IMG/VR virus record: IMGVR_UViG_3300044511_000182 | Coordinates: 1-47,792 of that record | Strand: one strand, 5' to 3' | From: a virus | DNA: 47,792 nt | Part shown: piece after piece, positions 27,555 to 35,650 of the stretch | Position numbering within the stretch: the stretch's first letter is position 1 | Layout of the letters: each line of letters starts with the position of its first letter | Position numbers and translations under genes: made by a program | Notes under the pieces: generated by a model | Databases searched by the model: none | What the model saw: only the letters and a program-made list of their open reading frames with translations | What the model was told of the DNA's origin: nothing

Positions 27555-27752
27555 CTAGAAACCCAAAAACCTGCTCAACCAGTTCTTCTTCGGCGACTTC
27601 GCTGTCGCCGAAGAGGGCTGGCTGACTGGCTTAGCGACGCGCGATGGCGTTGGCTTCTTGACAGCCGAACCCTTCTTGTCGCTGCTCTTCTTTGGCGTCG
27701 CCTTGGCCTTCTTGGAGGTCCTTGGCTTAGACGCAGTCTTTTTGTTCTCCAT
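27555..27752 (-). CDS. Histone-H1-like basic protein
   Basis: 65 aa, about one third Lys (KTASKPRTSKKAKATPKK), ending NWLSRFLGF. Leaderless: TAGGGT ends 7 nt before the ATG. Composition resembles H1-like tails and the 14675 gene. DNA-condensing role is inference. Confidence 0.62.
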   Translation of the reverse strand: MENKKTASKPRTSKKAKATPKKSSDKKGSAVKKPTPSRVAKPVSQPSSATAKSPKKNWLSRFLGF

Positions 27753-27800
27753 TCCACGAACCCTACATCACCGCGCCGTTGCCGTGGTGGAAGTTGCACC

Positions 27801-28469
27801 ATGTCGCCCCTTCCCGCCCTTACTGTTGCCCGCGTGGACGATACATATGGCGATGAAATCAAAAAGATGGCGCTCATTGCCTCGTCTTCGCAATTAGCCA
27901 AGGAGACATCTGTTGCCGAGATGGGTATTGGAGAAGATTTAAATTTTAATTTCTTCGGCTGGAAGGGGGATGCCCTCAGCATCATCTGTCAGTTGGGTTC
28001 CGCCGGCATGCGCAAGCCAGTAGCAGACAGGTTTAATCAATGCTTGGCCTGTTGTGTTGCTATGCGTCAATACTGGGGCATCAGCGAAGTCACCATGGTT
28101 GCGGAAGGCTTTGTGTCCCTTGATCCGATGGCATCTAAGGGCAAAAGCCTTCGCGACCTGTTTGCTGCAGGCAAGGGGGTTGATGAGTGCATAACTGTCA
28201 CGCACGCTAGGACCGATGTTGATGGCAGATCATCCGTGAGCGTGGTTGCGCTCCCGTATTCTTACAACGGCAAAAAAATCTCGTGGAAAAGGATGCTGGC
28301 AACACCAGATAAAGCGGTTTCGGTCTTGCGTGAAAGCATGTTTCCGGCCATGTTGGTGAGATCGCTTGCCGAGAAGGAGAACCTAGGGATGACGCGGGAA
28401 ATTCGCGATTCGGTTGCCCAGCAACTGGCGGATGATGGGTTTGAAGTTCTTGATTTCCGAGTGGAGTAG
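27801..28469 (+). CDS. Hypothetical 222-aa protein
   Basis: MSPLPALTVARVDDTYGDEIKK start. A long alpha/beta sequence with DRFNQCLACCVAMRQYWGISEVTMVAEGFVS and SVSVVALPYSYNGKKISWK; the layout of strand pairs around 'Vaegy....' resembles phage proteins of unknown function in RNR neighbourhoods. A GTGGTG-AAGTTGCACC block precedes the start, shared with the methyltransferase gene. Confidence 0.75.
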   Translation: MSPLPALTVARVDDTYGDEIKKMALIASSSQLAKETSVAEMGIGEDLNFNFFGWKGDALSIICQLGSAGMRKPVADRFNQCLACCVAMRQYWGISEVTMVAEGFVSLDPMASKGKSLRDLFAAGKGVDECITVTHARTDVDGRSSVSVVALPYSYNGKKISWKRMLATPDKAVSVLRESMFPAMLVRSLAEKENLGMTREIRDSVAQQLADDGFEVLDFRVE

Positions 28470-28478
28470 AATGTATTC

Positions 28479-28802
28479 ATGTTGAATTGGCCCAACCCCT
28501 TCAGGAACGAAGATCGCGGGACGACGTATCGCTTTGCTGACGCAACGGTACATGGGGCAACTCTTGGGCCATGTCCAGTATGCGGCCACCCGACGGGTGA
28601 TTGCACTGGCGAGTCTTGGGATGTGGATTTCTTGGGGAAAACTTCCCTTGTTGGTTATGATGTTGCCGACCATTTTTTGGTTGAAGAAGACGTAGTTGTG
28701 GAAAAGCAAATTACTCCCTACACGACGGCACGGGTGATTTTGCACCGGAAGGGTTCTTATATCAGCCTCTCTCGCGCAAGGGAAATAGGACTGATTAAGT
28801 AA
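28479..28802 (+). CDS. Small zinc-binding phage protein
   Basis: 107 aa. LGPCPVCGHPTGDCTG gives a C-x2-C...C motif of a phage family with 'CPxCGhPTgdC'; the rest is beta-rich (DVVVEKQITPYTTARVILHRKG). TAGAAT ends 6 nt before the ATG (leaderless). Stands directly before the RNR gene. Confidence 0.72.
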   Translation: MLNWPNPFRNEDRGTTYRFADATVHGATLGPCPVCGHPTGDCTGESWDVDFLGKTSLVGYDVADHFLVEEDVVVEKQITPYTTARVILHRKGSYISLSRAREIGLIK

Positions 28803-28879
28803 ATATTCTCGCTCGCCAACTGGGGTAAAATTCTCTATCCCCAACTGCTATTGTTCTGCGACCAGTCACGGAGAGCGCC

Positions 28880-30808
28880 ATGAATCATCTGGATCAAAAG
28901 TTTTTATCTTCGTATGTCACGGAGACACCACCGTGGGGGTTTGGCGGCATGGGCGAGGTTGTGTACCTACGCACCTACAGTCGCGAGATTGATGGGGCGG
29001 GGCGTAGCGAGACATGGATTGAGACATGCGCGCGCGCAGTAAATGGCGCGATTGATATTGGGGCACCGCTTGAGACAGATGAAGCAGAACGGCTGTTTGA
29101 TCACATGTTCAATCTTCGTTGCTCACTGTCTGGACGCGCGCTCTGGCAACTCGGGACACCGCTCGTCAAAAAACTTAATGCCGCATCGCTAAACAACTGC
29201 TACTTCACAAACATTGAAAAGATTGAAGACTTTGAGTTTCTATTTGACTATCTCATGCTCGGTGGTGGAGTCGGTTTCTCAGTAGAAAGATCAAAAATAC
29301 ACGATCTCCCCAAAATTAAGGCAGGGGTCATTATCACCCATGAGCGAACGAACGATGCCGACATCATCGTGCCAGATTCTCGCCAAGGTTGGCGACGTCT
29401 TCTGCATAGTATTCTCAAGTCCTTCTTTGATACCGGAAAGTCATTCAGTTACTCAACGATCCTCATTCGGCAGTATGGGGCACCCCTCAAGACATTCGGT
29501 GGCACCGCTTCTGGCCCACAGGCGCTAATTGATGGCGTGGATGACATTTGCAAGGTGATGCGCAACCGCGAGGGCAAGAAACTCCGTTCAATCGATGTGC
29601 TTGACATCTGCAACATAATCGGCAGGGTTGTAGTTTCTGGGTCGTCGCGTCGATCGGCCCAAATCGCCATCGGCGATCCAGATGATGTCCTTTTCGTTAG
29701 GGCGAAGAACTGGTCAACTGGCACGGTTCCTGCGTGGAGGGCAAACTCAAACAACAGCATCTACGCCGATGCCTACGAAGAGATAATGCCCGAAATCTGG
29801 AAGGGCTACGACGGATCGGGTGAACCGTATGGTTTCGTCAACAGAAAACTTGCACGCTCGGTCGGCAGGCTTGGCGACAAGCGGCCCGACCCAACCGTTG
29901 AGGGCTTCAATCCCTGTGCCGAGATTGCCCTTGCTGATGGGGAGTCGTGCAATCTCGCCACCATCTTCTTGCCAAACGTCACATCAAAGGCACAGTTGAT
30001 TGATATCAGCACCCTGCTGTACAAGGTGCAGAAGCAGATCACGAGACTGTCGTACCCATACGAAAAGACTACCGAAACGACGCATAAAAATGCTCGTCTT
30101 GGTCAGAGCGTGACGGGACTTTTGCAATGTGACGAGGAGAAGATTGAGTGGCTTTCTGGGGTTTATGCACATCTTCGTGATTTTGATTCAAAGTGGTCAA
30201 AACAACAAGGCATACCAGAATCGGTAAGACTGACCACCGTTCAGCCATCAGGAACGCTGTCGCTATTGCCTGGCGTTACCCCCGGCATCCATCCCGCGTA
30301 CGCGAAGTTTTATGTGCGCAGAGTCAGATTCGGGTCATCTGATCCACTTATAGATGCGTGTCGCAAGCGTGGTTACAAAATTCAGTGGGATATCGGCATT
30401 GACGGGCGGGAAGATCACACTCGCTATGTCGTTGATTTCCCTTGCAAGTCACCCGACGGCGCGGTTTTGGCATCAGAAGTTACTGCCGTTGATCAACTTG
30501 AATGGGTCAAGCGCCTGCAGACCATATGGGCAGACAACGCGGTATCAGTAACTGTGTATTACCGAAAAGACGAACTAGAGGAGATCAGGGCTTGGCTGGA
30601 AAAGAACTACGATAAGAGCATCAAGTCGGTATCATTTCTTCTCCATTCTGATCACAATTTTCCGTTGCCCCCATACGAAGAGATTACGGAAGATGAATAC
30701 CAAAAGCTGTTGTCAAAAATTGATTTCGCTGTACCGCTACAGCAATCTGGTATCGGTGCGGAACTTGACATTAACGATTGCGGGACTGGGGTCTGTCCCG
30801 TTAGATAG
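28880..30808 (+). CDS. nrdJ: Adenosylcobalamin-dependent class II ribonucleotide reductase
   Basis: 642 aa, the usual length of monomeric RTPR-type enzymes. Reduces ribonucleoside triphosphates to deoxy forms using B12. Key features: SLNNCYF (first reducing Cys), NPCAEIALADGESCNLATI (radical Cys and catalytic Glu, about residues 344-348), PSGTLSLLPGVTPGIHP, and the C-terminal redox pair CGTGVC (C634/C639). CGGAGAGCGCC precedes the ATG; TAAAAT lies about 70 nt upstream. The enzyme gives the phage oxygen-independent dNTP supply but ties it to host cobalamin. Confidence 0.95.
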   Translation: MNHLDQKFLSSYVTETPPWGFGGMGEVVYLRTYSREIDGAGRSETWIETCARAVNGAIDIGAPLETDEAERLFDHMFNLRCSLSGRALWQLGTPLVKKLNAASLNNCYFTNIEKIEDFEFLFDYLMLGGGVGFSVERSKIHDLPKIKAGVIITHERTNDADIIVPDSRQGWRRLLHSILKSFFDTGKSFSYSTILIRQYGAPLKTFGGTASGPQALIDGVDDICKVMRNREGKKLRSIDVLDICNIIGRVVVSGSSRRSAQIAIGDPDDVLFVRAKNWSTGTVPAWRANSNNSIYADAYEEIMPEIWKGYDGSGEPYGFVNRKLARSVGRLGDKRPDPTVEGFNPCAEIALADGESCNLATIFLPNVTSKAQLIDISTLLYKVQKQITRLSYPYEKTTETTHKNARLGQSVTGLLQCDEEKIEWLSGVYAHLRDFDSKWSKQQGIPESVRLTTVQPSGTLSLLPGVTPGIHPAYAKFYVRRVRFGSSDPLIDACRKRGYKIQWDIGIDGREDHTRYVVDFPCKSPDGAVLASEVTAVDQLEWVKRLQTIWADNAVSVTVYYRKDELEEIRAWLEKNYDKSIKSVSFLLHSDHNFPLPPYEEITEDEYQKLLSKIDFAVPLQQSGIGAELDINDCGTGVCPVR

Positions 30809-30832
30809 CGTCTCGTGGTGTAAGTTGCACCC

Positions 30833-32482
30833 GTGAACATTCTCAGCCTTTTCAGCGGCGTCGGTGGCTTTGATATGGGTCTTGAGGCCGCTGGATGGAA
30901 TACGACGTTTCAGTGCGAGTGGGACAAACACTGCCAGCGCGTGCTTAAGCGGAAGTGGCCGCATGTCCCGAAGTGGCTTGATGTCTCCACATTGACTGGT
31001 GCGCGTGTTCTTGAGGCATCCCCTCCTCCCGATGTCGTGGCATGGGGTAGTCCGTGTCAGGATCTCAGTGTTGCCGGGAAGCGTGCTGGCCTGTCGGGCG
31101 AAAAGTCAAGCCTGTTCCATGAAGGAATCAGGATCATCCAAGAAATAAGGGAGTTGACCAATAATGAATACCCAAGAATCTCTATTTGGGAAAATGTCCC
31201 AGGGGCACTCACTTCCAACGGAGGTGCTGACTTCGGGGTCGTCCTTGATGAAATGGCAAAAACAGGGGCGGTGGAGCTTGAGTGGTCCGTGTTGGATGCT
31301 CAATACTTCGGAGTGCCCCAGCGACGGCGCAGAATCTTCATCGTTGCTTTCTTCCGTACTTCAGATGCCGAGCGAAGTCGACCAAAAGTTCTTCCTGTCG
31401 CCGAAAGCCTGCCAAGGAATATTGAGACGCGCATCAAGGCGAGGGAAAGTATTGCCACGACCGCTGCTGAGGGCCCTTTCGGTGATCGCGATGAAGGCAA
31501 CCGAGGGATAGTTTCAGAGAATGTCAAGATTTCCCAACTTCAGATGCCGTTCGCAAAGTCGCGGAGAGCAAAAGACAGGGATGATTTTGAGACATGGGTT
31601 ACTGGTGTGGTGTCGCCAACATTGAACACATTTGAGAACGGGACTGACACTCGTGCTACGGCATTAATCGTTTCTCGTGACCCGTTGGTTTTTGAGAACT
31701 CATATCGAGATGGGGTTCGCGTGGCGAAGGATGGTGTCACCCAGACGCTCACCAGCAAAATGGGTACCGGCGGAAACAACGCCCCCATGGTTGTTCAGGG
31801 CGACGATGTGGCGATTCCCATTCAGGATGGTCGCGAGATGGAGAAGAACCAAAACGGTTTCGGCGTGGGGGAGAATGGCGATCCTTCGTACACCCTTGAT
31901 CAGACTGGGTCTCAGTCTGTTGCGTATTCAATCAGAGAAGACGCGCACGCGGGCAATTTTAGTGCTACCGAGATAAGGGTTGCAAATGCCATTTCGGCCC
32001 TCAGGCCGTCGGTGCAATCTCATCATGCTCAGACATTTATTACACAACCCGATGATTGTGTATTTTCGTTTGATACGCAATTCGGAAGCAATGCCACGGT
32101 ATTGGAAAACACGTCTCCAACCATCAAGGCGACACAGGCATCACCCAGCATCTATCAGTACGACGGTTACAACCAAAAACTTGAGGGGGATGGTTCCCAT
32201 AGGTCATTGAGGGTGGGCAGAGACTCGAGCGACTTTATTGCTGATAACACCACTCCCAGCATGTTGGTGCGTCGTCTCACCCCGCTTGAATGCGAACGAC
32301 TTATGGGGTGGCCAGAGAACCACACGCAGTTTGCTGACGACGGCACGAGAATTGCCGACTCACAACGCTACAAGATGTGTGGGAATGGCGTTGCGGCCCC
32401 GGTTGCAACATGGATAGCCAAGAAAATAAACGAGGTTATTTCTTGGGACAACACGACCTTGGCTTCGCCGCCATTGGGTTGA
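30833..32482 (+). CDS. C5-cytosine DNA methyltransferase
   Basis: 549 aa. All core motifs: I LFSGVGGFDMG, IV GSPCQDLS (catalytic Cys75), VI WENVPG (120-), VIII QRRRRIF (163-), IX LTPLECERLMGWP, X GNGVAAPVA. The recognition region between VIII and IX exceeds 300 residues and holds repeated beta blocks (SPTLNTFENG, TQTLTSKMGTGGNNAPMVV, SYTLDQTG), a form common in phage Dcm-like enzymes. No restriction partner is visible, so it probably protects phage DNA. GTG start; TAAGTT ends 6 nt before it. Confidence 0.95.
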   Translation: MNILSLFSGVGGFDMGLEAAGWNTTFQCEWDKHCQRVLKRKWPHVPKWLDVSTLTGARVLEASPPPDVVAWGSPCQDLSVAGKRAGLSGEKSSLFHEGIRIIQEIRELTNNEYPRISIWENVPGALTSNGGADFGVVLDEMAKTGAVELEWSVLDAQYFGVPQRRRRIFIVAFFRTSDAERSRPKVLPVAESLPRNIETRIKARESIATTAAEGPFGDRDEGNRGIVSENVKISQLQMPFAKSRRAKDRDDFETWVTGVVSPTLNTFENGTDTRATALIVSRDPLVFENSYRDGVRVAKDGVTQTLTSKMGTGGNNAPMVVQGDDVAIPIQDGREMEKNQNGFGVGENGDPSYTLDQTGSQSVAYSIREDAHAGNFSATEIRVANAISALRPSVQSHHAQTFITQPDDCVFSFDTQFGSNATVLENTSPTIKATQASPSIYQYDGYNQKLEGDGSHRSLRVGRDSSDFIADNTTPSMLVRRLTPLECERLMGWPENHTQFADDGTRIADSQRYKMCGNGVAAPVATWIAKKINEVISWDNTTLASPPLG

Positions 32483-32565
32483 TGAACCGAGGTCTACGCT
32501 TCTTCGGGCGTTCTTTTTGTTTCGGCTCTTCATTCATCAAATATAATTATGTCACAGTATGAGTA

Positions 32566-32609
32566 GCCCCCGCGACGGAACAAAGGAGGGGAAAACCCGC
32601 CGCGGGGGC
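32566..32609. terminator. Long GC-rich stem-loop
   Basis: GCCCCCGCG pairs with CGCGGGGGC over 9 bp around a 26-nt loop (with GGGG-AAAA-CCC inside), 80 nt after the methyltransferase stop and 60 nt before the next start. Terminator or mRNA structure. Confidence 0.5.
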
Positions 32610-32672
32610 CTAGTGACAACACTAGCACCCGTTGCGCCCCCGACTAGGGGTACTATTGGGAGGAGGATTTAG

Positions 32673-33290
32673 ATGGCTGACGGAAATAGGGTGCTTACCC
32701 GCGAACACATTGCGGAGCGGGACTACCGCATATTTGCCATGAAGAAGGCTGGCGTTTCGGCGCGCGAAATTGCTAAGCGGTTTGATTTGACCACATCAGC
32801 GGTCAATAAGGCCGTCGAGCGCATGCTTAGCAGGATGAACTCCGAGGCGAGACTAAACTATTCAGATGTGCTCCGGCTTGAGCTGGAGCGACTTGACGGC
32901 CTCCAGGCCTCGCTGTGGCCGCTAACACAAAATCGCAAGAAGGTGATGGACGATGGCAGCGAAGTGACAATTGAGCCAGATATTAAGGCTGTTCAACAAG
33001 TCTTGGCGATTATTGATAGACGCTCACGATTGCTCGGGATGGAGAGAGTCAATGTCAATGTCCAAATGGCGGTTGATGCTGGGCCGAGTCTGAGGGCCAC
33101 ATTGGCGGGACAAGAAGGCGCTCGGGAGCTTTCTGCGTATACGCCAGAAGCTGATGCTCGACGACTAATGGAGCTTATGGCCTCATCGGGTGTTCTACCG
33201 CAACACGTTGTCAAGGAACTAATGTCAAGAGCCGACGGCGTTATAGACGCGGAGGTGATCGAGGATGGTGGCGGACAAGAAACTTCGTGA
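32673..33290 (+). CDS. Small-terminase-like HTH protein
   Basis: 205 aa. N-terminal HTH (KKAGVSAREIAKRFDLTTSAVNKAVERML), a long helical linker (RLELERLDGLQASLWPL), and AVQQVLAIIDRRSRLLGMERV, a pattern typical of phage terminase small subunits and related packaging-site-binding proteins. GGGAGGAGG precedes the ATG. No large subunit follows, so an alternative regulatory role is possible. Confidence 0.6.
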   Translation: MADGNRVLTREHIAERDYRIFAMKKAGVSAREIAKRFDLTTSAVNKAVERMLSRMNSEARLNYSDVLRLELERLDGLQASLWPLTQNRKKVMDDGSEVTIEPDIKAVQQVLAIIDRRSRLLGMERVNVNVQMAVDAGPSLRATLAGQEGARELSAYTPEADARRLMELMASSGVLPQHVVKELMSRADGVIDAEVIEDGGGQETS

Positions 33291-33582
33291 TGCTGTGGAG
33301 AATGTGATGGAGGATATGGCGCTAACGATCAAGCCAGTATCTCAAGGCGAGGAGCAGGATTCGCCCGCGGACAAGCAGTTTCTCATAAGGTGTACGGAGG
33401 AAGAACGACGAGTCTGGAAAGAGGCCGCTGAAACGACGGGCAAGACAATGTCGGCCTTTGCAAGAGACACATTGAACACAACCGCTAGCAAAATACTTTA
33501 CTGTGAGCACCCAGCAAGCATGAGACGCTCTTACCCGTGGGCGGAGTTTTGCCTCGCGTGCAGCAAGAGACTTAGGGGTTAG
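33265..33582 (+). CDS. Ribbon-helix-helix-like protein with Cys/His end
   Basis: 105 aa, overlapping the previous gene by 26 nt in another frame. FLIRCTEEERRVWKEAAETTGKTMSAFARDTLN fits an Arc/DUF1778-type RHH (strand, helix, helix). The C-terminus YCEHP...YPWAEFCLACSKRL supplies Cys/His ligands for zinc. Likely DNA binding. Confidence 0.6.
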   Translation: MVADKKLRDAVENVMEDMALTIKPVSQGEEQDSPADKQFLIRCTEEERRVWKEAAETTGKTMSAFARDTLNTTASKILYCEHPASMRRSYPWAEFCLACSKRLRG

Positions 33583-33612
33583 CCGGGGGTAAGGGTTGAT
33601 CCCCTGGGTTAA
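33579..33612. terminator. Bidirectional terminator
   Basis: TTAGCCGGGG and CCCCTGGGTTAA form a stem between convergent genes ending at 33582 and 33625; a T-rich stretch follows on the plus strand. Confidence 0.6.
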
Positions 33613-33624
33613 TTCTTATTTAAC

Positions 33625-34551
33625 TTACTTTTTATTCTTCTTCGTGTTCTCGTATCGCTCTAAGAGTCTGCGACCCTTGGCGGCCAACTTCGCCGCATCG
33701 GATCGGTTCTTCGGGACTGGCTCACCCCAAGCCGCGGCGGAAAGCGCTAGGCGAGTCGGCTTTCCATTTTCGCCCACCATCGGACCTGACGGATTCGTGA
33801 AAAACCTTGTCAGGAACGATCCTTTGCGTCGCATTTTTTCTGGCGTGTCCGCTGGCCCTTTGACGCCAGGTTTGAGATTTGCGCCCTCGGTGCGCTTGAA
33901 ATGCGCTCGCCCAGCAGCGGTCAAACCACCCTTGGGGTCGCGGAGGGGTTTCTTTTCAGCCTTTTGCTCAACCCCATTCTCCTGACCTTGCTTGAACCAG
34001 CGTCGGCGCTTGCGCTTGCGCCTTCTGTTGGTGAGTGCCCTTCGGAGGAAGGCAGTTCCAACATCAAAAATCCACTTTTCATTCATCTCTAAAAGAGAAA
34101 CCGAATCCCTGCCTTCTGGGAAGAGTAGGTCAAACTGATCGTCAGAGAGGGATTTCAGCGCGGTCGAAAACTGCTCAGCAGACTTTCGCGCCGTTGCCCC
34201 AGCCCTTGCTGCGGCTTCGGTATTTCTAACAAACTGCCGACCACTCCTACTGCCCTCGCGCTTCTTGCGATTCGTCGCGGCTCGCTGAGCGGGCGTCAGT
34301 TTCTTCCATGCTTTCTCGGGAAGGTATCGTGTAGTTCCGCCCTTGCGAATTGCGGGTTTGCCATCCGATGTCGTCCACTTTTGACCTGACCACTTAGAAA
34401 GAGAACGTTGACCAGTTGATTTACCGCCCTTATATCCGCCGCCAGCTTTTCTATATTCCTGAGCAACGAGTTGCGCCTTGCGTGCCGACCATTGACCCGG
34501 CTTACCGCCCTTTGATCCAGCCATAATGCGACGCTTGATGCGCTCGCGCAA
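33625..34551 (-). CDS. DUF5872-DUF6321 protein, probably made by -1 frameshift
   Basis: 308 codons from TTG 34551, but the conserved domain starts upstream of it: the same frame stays open to 34659 and reads KNKYTKPGLRERIKRRI, the usual DUF5872 opening, with no ATG, GTG or TTG. Next come KGGKPGQWSARKAQLVAQEY and SDGKPAIRKGG..RYLP (DUF5872), a basic middle, and GGLTAAGRAHFKR plus RKGSFLTRFFTNPSGPM and PTRLALSAAAWGEPVPK (DUF6321). Both domains occur in phages and large DNA viruses; functions unknown. Translation probably arrives by slippage at 34653-34659 from the upstream gene, giving a fusion of about 604 aa. Confidence 0.85.
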   Translation of the reverse strand: MRERIKRRIMAGSKGGKPGQWSARKAQLVAQEYRKAGGGYKGGKSTGQRSLSKWSGQKWTTSDGKPAIRKGGTTRYLPEKAWKKLTPAQRAATNRKKREGSRSGRQFVRNTEAAARAGATARKSAEQFSTALKSLSDDQFDLLFPEGRDSVSLLEMNEKWIFDVGTAFLRRALTNRRRKRKRRRWFKQGQENGVEQKAEKKPLRDPKGGLTAAGRAHFKRTEGANLKPGVKGPADTPEKMRRKGSFLTRFFTNPSGPMVGENGKPTRLALSAAAWGEPVPKNRSDAAKLAAKGRRLLERYENTKKNKK

Positions 34552-34617
34552 CCCCGGCTTGGTGTACTTGTTCTTTGCTGTCTTTTCTTCTAGTTCAAAC
34601 GGCGATACATCACCAAC

Positions 34618-34636
34618 GGAGTTCGTAACGAACTCC
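34618..34636 (-). promoter_or_regulatory. Hairpin downstream of slippery site
   Basis: GGAGTTCGT-T-ACGAACTCC, 8-9 bp stem, 16 nt after the slippery heptamer; it may stall the ribosome. It also contains AAGGAG at its foot. Confidence 0.5.
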
Positions 34637-34646
34637 TTGGGATCGA

Positions 34647-35438
34647 TTAGGCTTTTGGGTAGTCGTCGTCCTCGGATGTTTCGTCGTCGGACATCTCGTC
34701 GTCCGACGCAGCCGGCTTCTTCATGGCGGGTTTCTTGGTGCTGGGCTTCTTCTTGCCGAAAATCTTTGCCATGAGATCTTCGCGGGACATCGGCCCCATC
34801 ATTCCCTCTTTTGGTGCCATTTCGATGTTGGCCTTAGTTTCCGTGGACTCTTCAAGAGATTTCCATGCTTCTGGGATGAGGTTCTCCGCATCTAGGGCGC
34901 GGGCGCGCTTCATGATGTGGCGCTTGGTGCGTGCTTGATTCTTGGCTCTACCAAACGCTTGAATTGCGTTCTTGAGATCTTCGGTGGTCACAATCGGAAA
35001 CGAACCGTCAGGGAGAGCCATCCCCTCCTTGGCAAGATTGCGTCGCTTCTTGGGCGAGAAGGCCCTCTTGAGCTCCATTTCAGCAAGCATCGCATCCTTC
35101 TCGTCGCGATCCATCCTGCCCATTCTCTGTCCACGCTCGCCCCGAGGGGCGCGCATCATGCGACGGCGATTGCGATCCTGCATCGCAAGTTCTTCATCAG
35201 TCGGTTCCTCGGCGGGTTCGTCCTCGGCTGCCATGACATCGTCGTCCTCGGAAACATCTTCGGGCATCTCAATATCGTCATCGTCATCGTCATCGTCATC
35301 GTTCCTTGAGCGCTTGGCGTACTTCGCTATCTTTGCCTCAATTTCAAGAAGCTCCTCGAGTTCCTTCTCTTGCTCGGCCTTGTACAACTTAGCCATCGCA
35401 TCTCGTTGCTCGGCGTTCATGTCGTCACTCGGAGTCAT
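34647..35438 (-). CDS. Acidic phage protein with PDGSFPI/KRA domain
   Basis: 263 aa. N-terminal coiled-coil (KAEQEKELEELLEIEAKIAKYAKR), an Asp run (D9), and a conserved core RRNLAKEGMALPDGSFPIVTTEDLKNAIQAFGRAKN...HIMKRARAL...LIPEAW, a module recurring in phage head-associated and other phage proteins ('R..lA..G.AlpDGSfPI....DL..Ai...Gr.k......hI..RA..L.....iP..W'). The C-terminus is KKP/SDDE-rich. Starts within the previous gene. Its end carries the slippery site. Scaffold-like or virion-associated role is inference. Confidence 0.8.
   Translation of the reverse strand: MTPSDDMNAEQRDAMAKLYKAEQEKELEELLEIEAKIAKYAKRSRNDDDDDDDDDIEMPEDVSEDDDVMAAEDEPAEEPTDEELAMQDRNRRRMMRAPRGERGQRMGRMDRDEKDAMLAEMELKRAFSPKKRRNLAKEGMALPDGSFPIVTTEDLKNAIQAFGRAKNQARTKRHIMKRARALDAENLIPEAWKSLEESTETKANIEMAPKEGMMGPMSREDLMAKIFGKKKPSTKKPAMKKPAASDDEMSDDETSEDDDYPKA
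34653..34659 (-). other. -1 frameshift slippery heptamer C-CCA-AAA
   Basis: Minus-strand CCCAAAA, in the zero frame C CCA AAA, followed by GCC TAA. Re-pairing by -1 gives CCC AAA AGC and enters the open DUF5872 frame. Confidence 0.7.
35274..35303 (-). repeat. GAT/GAC microsatellite coding for an Asp run
   Basis: ATCGTC hexamers on the plus strand encode D9 in the acidic protein; prone to length change. Confidence 0.85.
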
Positions 35439-35574
35439 TGTTTTTATCTCCCGTATCGTTGGTGTCTGGCTTTGGCCGGATTTCTCCAGTTACTGCCTCT
35501 CTGAACATTCTGGCATAAGTTCGTGCCAATGCGGCGACCTTTTCGGGGTCGTCAAAGTTTTTTGGTCGTGTCAT
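35425..35574 (-). CDS. Hypothetical 49-aa protein
   Basis: MTRPKNFDDPEKVAALARTY, then ARMFREAVTGEIRPKPD and an acidic tail. Its last 14 nt overlap the start of the acidic protein, so the two are coupled. No family. Confidence 0.65.
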   Translation of the reverse strand: MTRPKNFDDPEKVAALARTYARMFREAVTGEIRPKPDTNDTGDKNNDSE

Positions 35575-35650
35575 GCGACTCAATGATACTCCACATTGTT
35601 TGCCACGTGGCGAAGATAACCCATCATCGGGTCCACGAGGGCGCGGTGAA

